DNA from: JALORV01 sp963754065
GTDB lineage: Bacteria; Pseudomonadota; Gammaproteobacteria; Burkholderiales; Burkholderiaceae_F
Assembly (NCBI GenBank): GCA_963754065.1
Contig: CAVWFH010000002.1
Coordinates: 21,771 to 85,770, forward strand
Length of the DNA stretch: 64,000 nucleotides
Direction of reading: 5' to 3'
This document shows, piece after piece, positions 35,030 to 43,652 of this stretch. The translations under genes and the position numbers were made by a program. The first letter of the stretch is position 1, and every line of letters begins with the position of its first letter. The notes under the pieces were generated by a model, which did no database searches, was not told the DNA's origin, and was given only the letters and a program-made list of their open reading frames with translations.

Positions 35030-35524
35030 TCATCCCAGCCGGTTGAACGTGCAAACGAACTCGGCGATGCCCGCCGCGTCGTCAAGATCGAACTGCGGCA
35101 GCGCCGTATCGAATCGACAGTCGGCGGCTACCGCGATGATATGTGGATCGTGGGGATGCAGCGCTGCCTTGTCGTTCCCGCGGCGGAAAATCTCCATCTT
35201 CGGGATGGCCTCACGCTTGAAGCCCTCCACCAGCAGCAGGTCGCAGGGAGACATGCGCTCGATCAACTGCTGCAGCGTCTGCTCAGGTGCACCCCGCAGC
35301 TCGTGCATGTGTGCCCAGCGCGCGCTGGAGGACAACAGCACCTCCCGACACCCTGCCTGCCGGTGGCGGAAGGAGTCCTTGCCTGGCACATCGACGTCGA
35401 ACTCGTGATGCGCCCGCTTGATCAGGGATACCTCGAGGCCGCGGCCGGTCAGGAGCGGAATGATGCGTTCGATCAGCACGGTCTTCCCGCTGCCAGACCA
35501 ACCGGCAAATCCGAAGACTTTCAT
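35030..35524 (-). CDS. mobB: molybdopterin-guanine dinucleotide biosynthesis adaptor MobB
   Basis: 164 residues of P-loop GTPase fold. Walker A GWSGSGKTVLIERII (about residues 8-22), the His/Asp region HHEFDVDVPGKDSFRHRQAG and CDLLLVEGFKREAIPKMEIF. It assists MobA in MGD formation. It completes the cofactor set around the formate dehydrogenase operon. Confidence 0.93.
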   Translation of the reverse strand: MKVFGFAGWSGSGKTVLIERIIPLLTGRGLEVSLIKRAHHEFDVDVPGKDSFRHRQAGCREVLLSSSARWAHMHELRGAPEQTLQQLIERMSPCDLLLVEGFKREAIPKMEIFRRGNDKAALHPHDPHIIAVAADCRFDTALPQFDLDDAAGIAEFVCTFNRLG

Positions 35525-35557
35525 GTGGGCATTGGCCGCTCAACCTGCGCGGCCCGG

Positions 35558-35582
35558 GTCCGAGTTGTGTTCGAACTCGGAC
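35558..35582. other. 9-bp hairpin upstream of mobB
   Basis: GTCCGAGTT and AACTCGGAC with a 7-base loop, 34 bases before the mobB start. On the plus strand it runs into TTTAG. It could be a leader structure for mobB or a weak plus-strand terminator. Confidence 0.4.
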
Positions 35583-35659
35583 TTTAGCAATGCCCGCGTG
35601 GCAGGCCGCGCCGCGGCGCTTCCCACGCGGCAAAGCCCTCCCTGAGTGTCGCGGCCGAT

Positions 35660-35682
35660 GAGCCGCGATAACGCCGCGGCTC
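35660..35682 (-). terminator. hairpin overlapping the stop of the small membrane protein gene
   Basis: GAGCCGCG and CGCGGCTC pair over 7 bases, and the stem covers part of the TGA stop (35681-35683). No T-run follows. It probably separates this gene from mobB. Confidence 0.4.
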
Positions 35683-35989
35683 AGCCGCCGTGTGCGTTCG
35701 TCGAGTCCGCGATCGCCGGCTCGTCCGAGCGCTCGAAGCGCGGCGTCGCGGCATCGACAGCGGACGTCATGCCTGTGCCCGCATTCCCGTCCAGGCGGGC
35801 CGTAGCCGGGCTGGCGAGGTTCGACATCGAGGTGTCGCTACCGGCAGATGAACGACCACCGGGCTGATCGAGGACGACCGCAGTAGCGATCGCCAGGGCG
35901 ATCAGTCCGGCGGCCAAGGTGATTGCGGGTCGCCGATTCCCGCGGTTGCCCGAAGGGTCGGCATTCGTTTCGATGTGTGCTTGGCGCAT
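35681..35989 (-). CDS. hypothetical single-pass membrane protein
   Basis: 102 residues. ATG 35989 has GGGAG six bases upstream. A basic N-terminus is followed by one hydrophobic helix (PAITLAAGLIALAIATAVVL, about residues 21-40) and then a Ser/Thr/Ala-rich, disordered-looking external part. No known family. The upstream in-frame extension lacks a ribosome site. Confidence 0.55.
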   Translation of the reverse strand: MRQAHIETNADPSGNRGNRRPAITLAAGLIALAIATAVVLDQPGGRSSAGSDTSMSNLASPATARLDGNAGTGMTSAVDAATPRFERSDEPAIADSTNAHGG

Positions 35990-36658
35990 GGCAGGCTCCC
36001 GTTTTGTTTCACGTCGAGGGCGACGCCATGCCATGCTGGGCGCAAGCGCGTCGCCTCACCATTCATCGGACGTTGTATTCGTCGCGGCATATGGCTTAAG
36101 ACGATGGGCATAAGGTGCTGATGGCGGCACCTGCGTGGACGAGCAGTTCTGAAGCGCGCCCCGTCGGTCGGCGACTTTCGGCCAACTCAGCTGAGCCCGG
36201 CGATCTCGCTCCCGCAAGCGGCGGGCGCCCGTTGTTTTGGCCACGGCGCACCTGCGCTCCAACTGGGAGATCGAGCGGCGCTTCCTGATCCCTTGGCGTG
36301 CCCGCTGCAGCACTGACCGACCGGCGCCCCGACTAGGAGCAACTCATTGCCAGCGCCTCGCCATCGTTCGCCTAATCAAGGCTGCAGGTGTGCGCTTGCT
36401 TGCGTGCAGATCGTCTCTGCATATACATCGACACAACAAAGATCGGATCCAGACATCCCCCGGGGTGTCGGCCCCGCGACCGTCGCGGCGACTGCAGCAG
36501 GCCCTGCATTCCGCCCCTGGGCGGTCCGGCATGCGCTAGTCCACGCGTCGTAGTCACCGGGCAGGCACCGCACACTCGTCTGTCAGGACGATAAACATCC
36601 GGTGTCGACCTTCCGATACTCCGGTCAGGGATGCCACCTGCACCCTGGGGAGGGCAGC
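35990..36658. other. gene-poor 669-base stretch
   Basis: No convincing gene on either strand. Visible items: an inverted repeat TGCAGA-TCGTC-TCTGCA (36405-36421) followed by TATACA, a plausible operator/-10 combination facing right, and scattered AT-richer patches. It probably contains the divergent promoters of the minus-strand small membrane protein and the plus-strand 36-codon ORF. Confidence 0.45.
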
Positions 36659-36769
36659 ATGAATCAAGCCGATGATGACCGTCTCGCTCGGATCGGGGAC
36701 CTCCCGCTGTTTACCGGCATCTGGTCAGTGGTTGTACTGGTGGTTCTGGCCACCGCCATTTGCATTTAG
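36659..36769 (+). CDS. 36-residue predicted single-helix membrane peptide
   Basis: A short frame from ATG 36659 to TAG 36769. A strong ribosome site (GGGGAGGG, five to six bases before ATG) precedes it. The peptide has an acidic polar N-terminus (MNQADDDRLARIGD) and one hydrophobic helix to the end (WSVVVLVVLATAICI), with Cys near the C-terminus. The layout resembles small regulatory membrane proteins. No family recognised; it could also be chance, though the ribosome site argues against that. Confidence 0.5.
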   Translation: MNQADDDRLARIGDLPLFTGIWSVVVLVVLATAICI

Positions 36770-36851
36770 CAATCGCAGGAGAACGCCAGTCGCCGCGCGA
36801 CTGCGTAGACGCCGTTCCCGGCACGACTTGGCTCTCGCGAGAGCGGGTCTT

Positions 36852-37787
36852 TCAGCCGTCCCTGTTGACGACCACTCCCTCGTGCCAGTCGGCGGCACCG
36901 ACCGCGACGAGTTCGTGCACGATACGCTCGATCAACTGGTCGAACGAAACGCGGAAGTAGCGCTCGTTGATCACGTTGAAGTAGCGTGCACTGCTCAGTT
37001 GCCGCACCAGCGCTTCCAAAGACTGTGAGCGCACGTCGAGCAAGTGGAACTTGATCAGTGCCTTGGCCACCTGGCGTGCGTTGCGTGCCGGGTCCGCCGA
37101 AAGCGCTGACAGCCTCTGGTGGGCTCGTCCCAGTGCAGCGTCGACGTCGGTGAACGGTGCCCCATGACCCGGGATGACGACGCGCGGAGCAAGCCGTGCA
37201 ATCAGTTCGAGCATGGCGGCCTGTTCGGCAAAGCCTGACTCGCCTTCGATCTCCGGAAAGATTCCGCCGAAGCCGTGCTGCCATAGCGCGTCTGCCGAAA
37301 TCAGAACGCGATCGGCAGGCTCCCACAACATGATCGAATGCGGGTCGTGGCCGGGTGCCGACAGCACCTGCCAGTCACGCTCGCCCAGGCGCCACGTCGA
37401 GCCCGGCGCAAGCACGTCGTCATGCCGGAAGCGATCGCATTCCTGACCGGTCGCGCGGAAAGTCAGCAACTCCTCGTCCCAGTGTTCCACCGCTTCTGCA
37501 AGCCCCGGAGGGATGGCGAGCCGTGCGCCGGTGGCTTGCTGCAGGAAGGCATTGCCTCCGCAGTGGTCCGAATGCAGGTGCGTGTTGAGAATGCGCGTCA
37601 GCTGTCGACCCGCGAGTTGGCTCTGCACCAGGGCCAGTGTCTGCTCACGATGGCTGACATAGCCGGTGTCGACCAGCGTCGCCGTGCGGTCGTCGTCGAG
37701 GAACAGGATATTGTTCGATGACAGCCAGCCACGCTCGAAGACGTGCATCGTCGGCGGTAGCGCTACGGCCAGATGGTTCGATGGCAT
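36852..37787 (-). CDS. MBL-fold metallo-hydrolase
   Basis: 311 residues. The binuclear metal motif HxHxDH is THLHSDHCGG (His70, His72, Asp74, His75); later ligands are His in SAPGHDPHS, Asp in LISADALW and His in VIPGHGAP. C-terminal region is helical, as in glyoxalase-II/RNase-Z-like hydrolases. No signal peptide. It hydrolyses a thioester, lactone or similar; substrate unknown. Sixteen bases separate its start from the DUF1289 gene. Confidence 0.88.
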   Translation of the reverse strand: MPSNHLAVALPPTMHVFERGWLSSNNILFLDDDRTATLVDTGYVSHREQTLALVQSQLAGRQLTRILNTHLHSDHCGGNAFLQQATGARLAIPPGLAEAVEHWDEELLTFRATGQECDRFRHDDVLAPGSTWRLGERDWQVLSAPGHDPHSIMLWEPADRVLISADALWQHGFGGIFPEIEGESGFAEQAAMLELIARLAPRVVIPGHGAPFTDVDAALGRAHQRLSALSADPARNARQVAKALIKFHLLDVRSQSLEALVRQLSSARYFNVINERYFRVSFDQLIERIVHELVAVGAADWHEGVVVNRDG

Positions 37788-37803
37788 CGTCGAAGCGAGT
37801 CAA

Positions 37804-38004
37804 TCAGCTGCGGGTGCGACGTTCGGCGATCCGCAGCCAGACCGCCTGCTTGTCAGACTCGGAATAGCGGCTCCACCCGGCGATTTCATCGATGGTGCGC
37901 GCACAGCCGGTGCACAAGGCGGTGGCCGGATCCATCTTGCAGACCGAGATGCAGGGCGAAGGCACCGATGTGGCCGCAGGCGAGATGGTGACAGGAGAGG
38001 TCAT
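37804..38004 (-). CDS. DUF1289 protein
   Basis: 66 residues. The four-cysteine pattern is SPCISVCKMD and ALCTGCART, followed by IDEIAGWSRYSESDKQAVW, the full DUF1289 signature. Probably a small zinc- or Fe-S-binding protein in the cytosol; function unknown. It runs in front of the MBL hydrolase gene. Confidence 0.85.
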   Translation of the reverse strand: MTSPVTISPAATSVPSPCISVCKMDPATALCTGCARTIDEIAGWSRYSESDKQAVWLRIAERRTRS

Positions 38005-38156
38005 CCGGAAATTTTCGCATGCGGCGCCGGTCCGGACCCGAATGTCCTTATGAAAGTCTTAGCGTTTGCTGAGCCAGGATTTAGCAACGCCGTGTCCCGA
38101 GGCAACCTACAGTGGGTGCGACGAATCAACTCATTCCACGCCAACCGGAGACTTCC

Positions 38157-38900
38157 ATGAGCAGCGCCGATCGCTTCAACCTCTACACCGGAATTCACAA
38201 AGGACTGCGCGCCTACATGAGCGAGGTCCTGGTGCAGGTCGGGCGTCTGGATCCGGACGATTCGGGTGAGGTGCAGGCGGCCGTGGCCGCCGTCCGTGGG
38301 CTGATCGAGTTTTGTCGGAGTCACCTGCAGCACGAGGACGAGTGGATTCATCCGGCACTCGAAGCGCGTCGTCCCGGCTCCAGTGCCGGGACGCAGGCCG
38401 ATCATCAGCGGCACCTGGAAACGTTCGCATTGCTCGAGGGCAGCGTGCGCAACCTCGAACGCGGCACGGGCTCCGGACGGACCGCGGCGGCATTGCAGCT
38501 GTACCGGCAACTCGCGCTGTTCGTCGCCGAGAATTTCGAGCACATGCACGTCGAGGAAACCGACAACCACGCCATGCTGGTTGCGTGCTACTCCGAGCAG
38601 GAGCTGCTCGAGTTGAACGCGCGCCTGGTCGCGGCAGTCGATCCCGAAACGATGGTGACCGCGCTGCGCTGGATGGTTCCCCATCTCAGCGCCTCGGAAC
38701 GCGCCGCCGTGCTCGGCGGCATGCAGGCCAGCGCGCCGCGGCCTGTGTTTGATGGCGTAATGCGATTGATCCGGCCACTCCTGAGCGACCGCGACCTGGC
38801 GAAGCTGAGTGCTGCGATCGGGCCGATGGCGCCGCCGGCCACCGAAGTCGTCAACGCGCGGGATGTAATGGAGCGTGCCGACGCGGCGCTGGCCGCCTAG
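38157..38900 (+). CDS. hemerythrin-domain protein
   Basis: 247 residues. ATG 38157 has GGAG seven bases upstream. The four-helix HHE domain (about residues 1-150) shows His in YTGIHKGLRAYM, HLQHEDEWIHPALE, QADHQRHLETF and HMHVEETDNH, enough for a di-iron site. A second, C-terminal helical part (about 155-247) contains ALRWMVPHLSASERAAVLGGM, also seen in hemerythrin-like proteins of this kind. It may sense or buffer O2 or NO. It ends convergently, overlapping the GAF gene by 4 bases. Confidence 0.85.
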   Translation: MSSADRFNLYTGIHKGLRAYMSEVLVQVGRLDPDDSGEVQAAVAAVRGLIEFCRSHLQHEDEWIHPALEARRPGSSAGTQADHQRHLETFALLEGSVRNLERGTGSGRTAAALQLYRQLALFVAENFEHMHVEETDNHAMLVACYSEQELLELNARLVAAVDPETMVTALRWMVPHLSASERAAVLGGMQASAPRPVFDGVMRLIRPLLSDRDLAKLSAAIGPMAPPATEVVNARDVMERADAALAA

Positions 38901-40240
38901 CCGGCCTCGACCAGTGTCAGCGGCCGCTCCACCGACAGACGGAACCGGCCGCGTCCTGTCTTCTCGATGCGGACGTCGGACCCGCGTTCCTGCAAGCGTC
39001 GTACCAGCAGGATCAGTCGCGCTTCCAGGTTGTCGGTGATGTCGGGCAGGCGAATCGATGAATCGAGCCTCAGTTCACGATTGGTGAAGTCCGTGCGGCC
39101 CTGCTCCAGGAAGTCGCGCACGAGTTTGCGGAAGATGGCTCCGGCCACGCCCTTGATCAGGTAGTCGTCACCAATGAAGACCGAGTTGTCGGTGGGATAG
39201 TGTCGGATCGCGAGTGGCGTGCCGCGCGGCGGGGCCGGTCGCTGGCTCGCCGCCGGTGCGTCGTCACTGGCATCGGCGGCCTGCTGCAGCAGGGCGATGG
39301 TCATGCCGAGCTGGGACGCGATCGCGACCAGCGCGTCCTCGTCTTCCCAGCTGAAGCGGGCGTCCACCGGGCTCTCCGCGAACAACACGCCCACCGTGCA
39401 GCCGCCGACACGCAGCGGCACGGCGAGCTGTGAACCCGGGGCCGCCAGCCCCGGCAGCGGAATCTCGGTCTCGATCAGGTTCGTCAGGCCGTCGCGCTCC
39501 GCGCCTTCGCGCATGATCCGGCTGTAGGCATATTCACTCGTGCCATGTGAAATTCGGATCGGCGCACCCTCGCGCGCGGCCACGCCGATGATGCCGTGCC
39601 CCAGCGGTATCTCGGAACCGACTCCCGATGCCGGATAGCCGCGGCTCGCGACCGTGTACAGGCGCGAGCGGCTGCGCTCGATCAGCATCACCATCGAATG
39701 CGTGATGCCGAGATCGGCATCGAGCACGGCCAGCACCTCGTCGAGCACCGAGGAAAGGTCGGTCGCCGCGGCCAGAAGCGACGACACTCTGCTCACCGCT
39801 GCGAGCAGGCCAGAGCGGGTCGACGGCGGCGGCAGCTCCGGGCCGGGCAGGTGCTCGGTCTCCAGCACTTCGTAGACGTCCGCACCCTGCAGCTTGAACA
39901 CACCCGCCATGCCGGTGTGCGACGCGATCCCTGCGAGGTACGCCTTCATCCGTTCGAACAACGCTCCCTCGGCCTCGGTGCGCAGGTAGCGCACGTGCAG
40001 GACGTAGCGTGCCGCCGTGTGCGGATCGACAAGGAACACGGTGGCGCGCGGGTTCGTGAGGATGTTGGCGCGCGTCTTGTTGAAGAACTGGAACGACAGC
40101 GCGATATGCGAGCGATCGACATAATGGACGTGCGACACGTAGGTCAGATTCGGCACGCCGTCCGCGGCGCAGGTGGCGACGAGGCTCGGGACCGCGCCTT
40201 CAAGGCAGGCGCGGATCGAATCCAGCGCGGGCCCGTTCAC
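38897..40240 (-). CDS. PNPOx-like / GAF / winged-helix-like fusion protein
   Basis: 447 residues, three parts. Residues 1-135: pyridoxamine-phosphate-oxidase-like split barrel (PSLVATCAADGVPNLTYVSH, FFNKTRANILTNPRATVF), a flavin- or haem-binding fold. Residues 150-320: GAF sensor domain. Residues 345-447: a helical, winged-helix-looking region (FRKLVRDFLEQGRTDFTNRE...). It overlaps the following PNPOx gene by 4 bases. Probably a redox- or ligand-responsive regulator. Architecture seen, role inferred. Confidence 0.8.
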   Translation of the reverse strand: MNGPALDSIRACLEGAVPSLVATCAADGVPNLTYVSHVHYVDRSHIALSFQFFNKTRANILTNPRATVFLVDPHTAARYVLHVRYLRTEAEGALFERMKAYLAGIASHTGMAGVFKLQGADVYEVLETEHLPGPELPPPSTRSGLLAAVSRVSSLLAAATDLSSVLDEVLAVLDADLGITHSMVMLIERSRSRLYTVASRGYPASGVGSEIPLGHGIIGVAAREGAPIRISHGTSEYAYSRIMREGAERDGLTNLIETEIPLPGLAAPGSQLAVPLRVGGCTVGVLFAESPVDARFSWEDEDALVAIASQLGMTIALLQQAADASDDAPAASQRPAPPRGTPLAIRHYPTDNSVFIGDDYLIKGVAGAIFRKLVRDFLEQGRTDFTNRELRLDSSIRLPDITDNLEARLILLVRRLQERGSDVRIEKTGRGRFRLSVERPLTLVEAG

Positions 40241-40728
40241 AGCCGCTGCCCTGCGAGCGGTTCACCGGCGCGAGGCCCCGGCGTCTGCGCGAACGCGCTC
40301 GACGGGGTGAATCGCACGGCCTGCACCTGAGCCGGCGTGGCTTCGAACGCAGTGCGCACCCAGGTCTCTCCGTAGCCGAGCGGACACAGCTCGGCGACGG
40401 CGGCCTCCATGTGGGCGCCGATCATCGGCCAGTCGCCTTCCTCGAGCGTGCCGACCACGGCGTCCTCGCCCTTGATCTGCAACGTTCGATGCGTACTCGG
40501 CTCGCTGAACACCACGGCGACGAGCCCGGTGGCACGGATGTCCGCCAGCACGCGTTCGGAGTGTCGCGAGCGCACGAACACCGCGAGGCGCTGCGGTTGC
40601 TCGAACAGGCGAAAGCCGTGGCAGCGGACGACCGAGGGCACATGCTCGGGGCTGCGCGACGCGACCGAAATCATGAGGCGGTGCTGAAGGAACTCCAGCA
40701 CGCGGTCGTCGAGCACCAGCGCGGCCAT
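40237..40728 (-). CDS. pyridoxamine 5'-phosphate oxidase-family protein
   Basis: 163 residues of split-barrel fold (MISVASRSPEHVPSVVRCHG at about residues 19-38, then VADIR-type ILADIRATGLVAVVF). Likely a flavin-binding protein or small reductase. The 4-base overlap with the GAF fusion and a 5-base gap to the thioesterase gene make a three-gene operon. The substrate is unknown. Confidence 0.78.
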   Translation of the reverse strand: MAALVLDDRVLEFLQHRLMISVASRSPEHVPSVVRCHGFRLFEQPQRLAVFVRSRHSERVLADIRATGLVAVVFSEPSTHRTLQIKGEDAVVGTLEEGDWPMIGAHMEAAVAELCPLGYGETWVRTAFEATPAQVQAVRFTPSSAFAQTPGPRAGEPLAGQRL

Positions 40729-40733
40729 CGCGC

Positions 40734-41162
40734 TCAGTTCCCCGCTGCCCGGCGCTTGGCCGAGAGCTTGTCGTTGAAGCGGGCCACGTCGATGATGAAG
40801 CGCTCGTGCGTACCTTCGGAAATGAGATCGTGCCCGTCGTGGGCGCTGGCCTGGAACCGCACCTTGCGACCCTCGACCGCAACCACCTCGACGCGGACGC
40901 GCACCGTCAGGCCCGGCGGGGTCGCGGCCAGATGCGAGAAATTGACGTGGGTGCCGAGGGATTGTTCGCGCGGCCAGTCGAGGTACGGCTTGATCGCCAG
41001 CTGGCAGGCGCCTTCCATCAGGCCGACCAGAAATCCGGTGGCGAACACTTCCGGCATTTCTCCGAACTCACTCCATTCCGGATACAGCCGCGGCACCGTC
41101 TTGCTGTCCGGCACGGTGTAGTCGAAGACATGGCTGATCCCGGGCTTCAGGTCGGGGCTCAT
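40734..41162 (-). CDS. hotdog-fold thioesterase, fluoroacetyl-CoA-thioesterase (FlK)-like
   Basis: 142 residues. Similar to FlK-type hotdogs: MPEVFATGFLVGLMEGACQL (about residues 35-54), SLGTHVNFSHLAATPPGLTV and SAHDGHDLISEGTHERFII. The catalytic Thr/Glu/His set of FlK appears as Glu in LMEGAC and the two His blocks; the FlK Thr42 position reads Ala or Thr here, so fluoroacetate specificity is not implied. Cytosolic acyl-CoA thioesterase; substrate unknown. Confidence 0.82.
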   Translation of the reverse strand: MSPDLKPGISHVFDYTVPDSKTVPRLYPEWSEFGEMPEVFATGFLVGLMEGACQLAIKPYLDWPREQSLGTHVNFSHLAATPPGLTVRVRVEVVAVEGRKVRFQASAHDGHDLISEGTHERFIIDVARFNDKLSAKRRAAGN

Positions 41163-41221
41163 CGGGTTCCTCCAGCGTGGTCGGATTCTAGGCGTGCCGC
41201 GTCCATTGGGGCACGGGCAGA

Positions 41222-42127
41222 ATGCGGTCAGCCATGGCTATGACGCGCCGCCCCCTGGACCCGACCGCGTACGCGGTCATGCTGGTCTGCACGCTGCTGT
41301 GGGGCCTGCAGCAGGTAACGGTCAAGGTCGCGGCGGCCGGCGTGTCGCCCGTCATGCAGGGCGGCATCCGCTCCGTACTCGCCACGCTGCTGCTGCTTGC
41401 GTGGTCGCGCAGCCGTGGCATCACGCTCTTCGAACGCGACCGGACGATGATGCCTGGACTCGTCGCCGGACTTTTGTTTGCGGCCGAGTTCTTCCTGATC
41501 TATTACGGGCTGGCGCATACGCTGGCATCGCGCATGGTGATCTTCATCTATCTCGCGCCGGTGCTGACCGCCATCGGACTCGCCTGGTGGGTGCCGAGCG
41601 AGCGTTTAAGCGCGCTGCAGTGGCTCGGCGTGGCGCTCGCATTTGCCGGCATCGTGGCTGCCTTCGCCGACGGCTACGCCAGCGGCGATCGCCAGACTCT
41701 GCTCGGCGATGCCTGCGGCGTGCTGGCCGCGGCGCTGTGGGCAGCCACGACCGTGCTGATCCGCGCCACCCGCCTGTCCGGTGCACGGGCCGAGAAGACG
41801 CTGCTGTACCAGCTGGCCGTCTCGGCGCTGCTGTTGCCGTTGGCATCGATCGCGCTGGCTGAACCCGGCGTCGTCCGCCTCGACGCCGTGACGGTCTCGA
41901 TGCTGCTGTACCAGGGTGTCGTTGTTGCCTTCGCCAGCTACCTCGCCTGGTTCTGGCTGCTGACGCGCTACTACGCCGCACGCCTGTCCGTTTTTGCGTT
42001 CATCGCGCCACTGGCGGGCGTGGCCTTCGGTGTCGTGCTGCTGGACGAACGGCTGTCAGCATCGTTCATCGCCGCCGCGCTGCTGGTCGCTGTCGGTATT
42101 GCGCTGGTCAACGCACGGCGAAGCTGA
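41222..42127 (+). CDS. EamA-family (DMT) transporter
   Basis: 301 residues with ten membrane helices in two EamA halves (about 1-135 and 150-298). The second-half ending LSVFAFIAPLAGVAFGVVLL is typical. Usually exports metabolites such as amino acids. The start could be ATG 41222 or 41234. Three bases separate its stop from the next gene. Confidence 0.88.
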   Translation: MRSAMAMTRRPLDPTAYAVMLVCTLLWGLQQVTVKVAAAGVSPVMQGGIRSVLATLLLLAWSRSRGITLFERDRTMMPGLVAGLLFAAEFFLIYYGLAHTLASRMVIFIYLAPVLTAIGLAWWVPSERLSALQWLGVALAFAGIVAAFADGYASGDRQTLLGDACGVLAAALWAATTVLIRATRLSGARAEKTLLYQLAVSALLLPLASIALAEPGVVRLDAVTVSMLLYQGVVVAFASYLAWFWLLTRYYAARLSVFAFIAPLAGVAFGVVLLDERLSASFIAAALLVAVGIALVNARRS

Positions 42128-42130
42128 TCG

Positions 42131-43069
42131 ATGCCCGCTCTTTCGTCCCATATCATTTCGTGCCGTCGCCGCCGCTTGCTCACGGCAGCGGGTCTGTCAC
42201 TGGTCCCTGGCCTGGTTCTCGGCCAGCCTGCATCGGCGGGCCCGCTCATTACACGCTCCATACCACGCAGTGGCGAGCAGATTCCCGCCGTCGGCATGGG
42301 CACGTGGCTGACCTTCGATATCGGCCGCAGCGCGTTCGATCTTGCGCGGCGGCGCCGGGTGCTGGAGATGTTCTATGCGGGGGGCGGACGGGTGATCGAC
42401 TCGAGCCCCATGTACGGACGCGCCGAAGCGGTCGTCGGGGAACTGATCGTGCAACTGGGCAGCGCCGCGACCACGTTTTCGGCGACCAAGGTCTGGACCC
42501 AGGGCCGTGATGCGGGTGCGCGGCAGATGCTCGACTCGTTGCAGCTCTGGGGCCTCAAGCGCTTCGATCTGCTGCAGATCCACAACATGGTCGACTGGGA
42601 GACGCACCTGGCGACGCTGCGGCAGTGGCAAAGCGATGGACGCGTCCGCTACATCGGTATCACCACCTCGCACGGACGCCGCCACGCGGCACTCGAAGCG
42701 GCATTGAAGCGTGAGAACTTCGACTTCATGCAGGTGAGCTACAGCTTTGCCGATCGCAGCGTCGAAGCGCGCCTGCTGCCCCTGGCGGCGGAACGCGGCA
42801 CCGCAGTCATCATCAATCGACCGTTCGACGGCGGCGCGCTGGTCGACCGGCTGAACGCCTTCCGGCTTCCGGGTTGGGCCGCCGAGATCGGGTGCACGAG
42901 CTGGGCCCAGATCTGCCTGAAGTGGATCGTCTCGCACCCCGCGGTGACCTGCGCCATCCCGGCGACGACGGACCCGGAACACATGCGTGAGAACATCGCG
43001 GCGGCGCGCGGCCGCTTGCCGGATGCCGCGTTACGGCGGACGATCGCAGATCATGTATCCCGCTTCTGA
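42131..43069 (+). CDS. aldo/keto reductase with a Tat-type signal
   Basis: 312 residues. An arginine-rich Tat-like signal (SCRRRRLLTAAGLSL, about residues 10-24) precedes an AKR barrel: RVIDSSPMYGRAEAVVGE (catalytic Asp and Tyr), FSATKVWTQGRD (Lys) and LLQIHNMVDW (His). Such exported AKRs exist in proteobacteria; cofactor would be loaded before export. The substrate is unknown. Its last 17 bases overlap the CDP-alcohol phosphatidyltransferase gene. Confidence 0.87.
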   Translation: MPALSSHIISCRRRRLLTAAGLSLVPGLVLGQPASAGPLITRSIPRSGEQIPAVGMGTWLTFDIGRSAFDLARRRRVLEMFYAGGGRVIDSSPMYGRAEAVVGELIVQLGSAATTFSATKVWTQGRDAGARQMLDSLQLWGLKRFDLLQIHNMVDWETHLATLRQWQSDGRVRYIGITTSHGRRHAALEAALKRENFDFMQVSYSFADRSVEARLLPLAAERGTAVIINRPFDGGALVDRLNAFRLPGWAAEIGCTSWAQICLKWIVSHPAVTCAIPATTDPEHMRENIAAARGRLPDAALRRTIADHVSRF

Positions 43070-43652
43070 CGCCGTGCCCGGCCGCGTAGTGCGGCACGTG
43101 CCCAATGCGATCACGGTCGTCCGCGCCGTACTGATCCCGGTGATCGGTGCACTGCTGGTCGAGCAGCGTTACGTGGCGGCCCTCTGGACGCTGCTGGCAT
43201 CGGCATTGAGCGACCTCATCGACGGGCAGGTTGCCCGCCGCTTCAATGCGCGTACGCGCTTCGGGGCGATTGCCGATCCGGTCGCCGACAAGCTGACCAT
43301 GCTGACCGTCACCCTGGTGCTGGCATGGCAGGGACTGCTGCCCCTGTGGCTCGCGGCCGCGATCATGTTTCGGGATGTCGTCATCGTCGGCGGTGCGGTC
43401 GCCTATCACCGGTTGATCGGGCCGGTCGAGATGTCTCCAACGTGGCTTTCCAAACTCAACACGGTGCTCGAGTTCACCGTGCTCGCGGCCGTGCTTGCGG
43501 ATGCCGCGGGCTTCGTCGAGATCGGTGTGCAGCTCCCGGTGCTGTTTGCGATGGTGTTTGCGACGGTCGTCGCATCCGGCGCCCAGTACGTGTGGATCTG
43601 GGGACGGCGCGCGGCGTTGTTGCGCCGGGCGCCGCTCACCGGCCCGGGCTAA
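43053..43652 (+). CDS. CDP-alcohol phosphatidyltransferase
   Basis: 199 residues with five to six membrane helices. The catalytic signature D-x2-DG-x2-AR-x8-G-x3-D-x3-D is fully matched by SDLIDGQVARRF...GAIADPVADK (about residues 50-77). It transfers a phosphatidyl group from a CDP-alcohol to a second alcohol; the substrate (glycerol phosphate, inositol, serine) is not defined. It overlaps the end of the aldo/keto reductase gene and converges on the hydrolase. Confidence 0.9.
   Translation: MYPASDAVPGRVVRHVPNAITVVRAVLIPVIGALLVEQRYVAALWTLLASALSDLIDGQVARRFNARTRFGAIADPVADKLTMLTVTLVLAWQGLLPLWLAAAIMFRDVVIVGGAVAYHRLIGPVEMSPTWLSKLNTVLEFTVLAAVLADAAGFVEIGVQLPVLFAMVFATVVASGAQYVWIWGRRAALLRRAPLTGPG

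Noticed and set aside
36237..36539. A frame with EIERRFLI, similar to the start of CYTH-domain proteins
   Set aside because: The similarity ends after eight residues and the rest has no conserved CYTH motif; chance or remnant too small to call.
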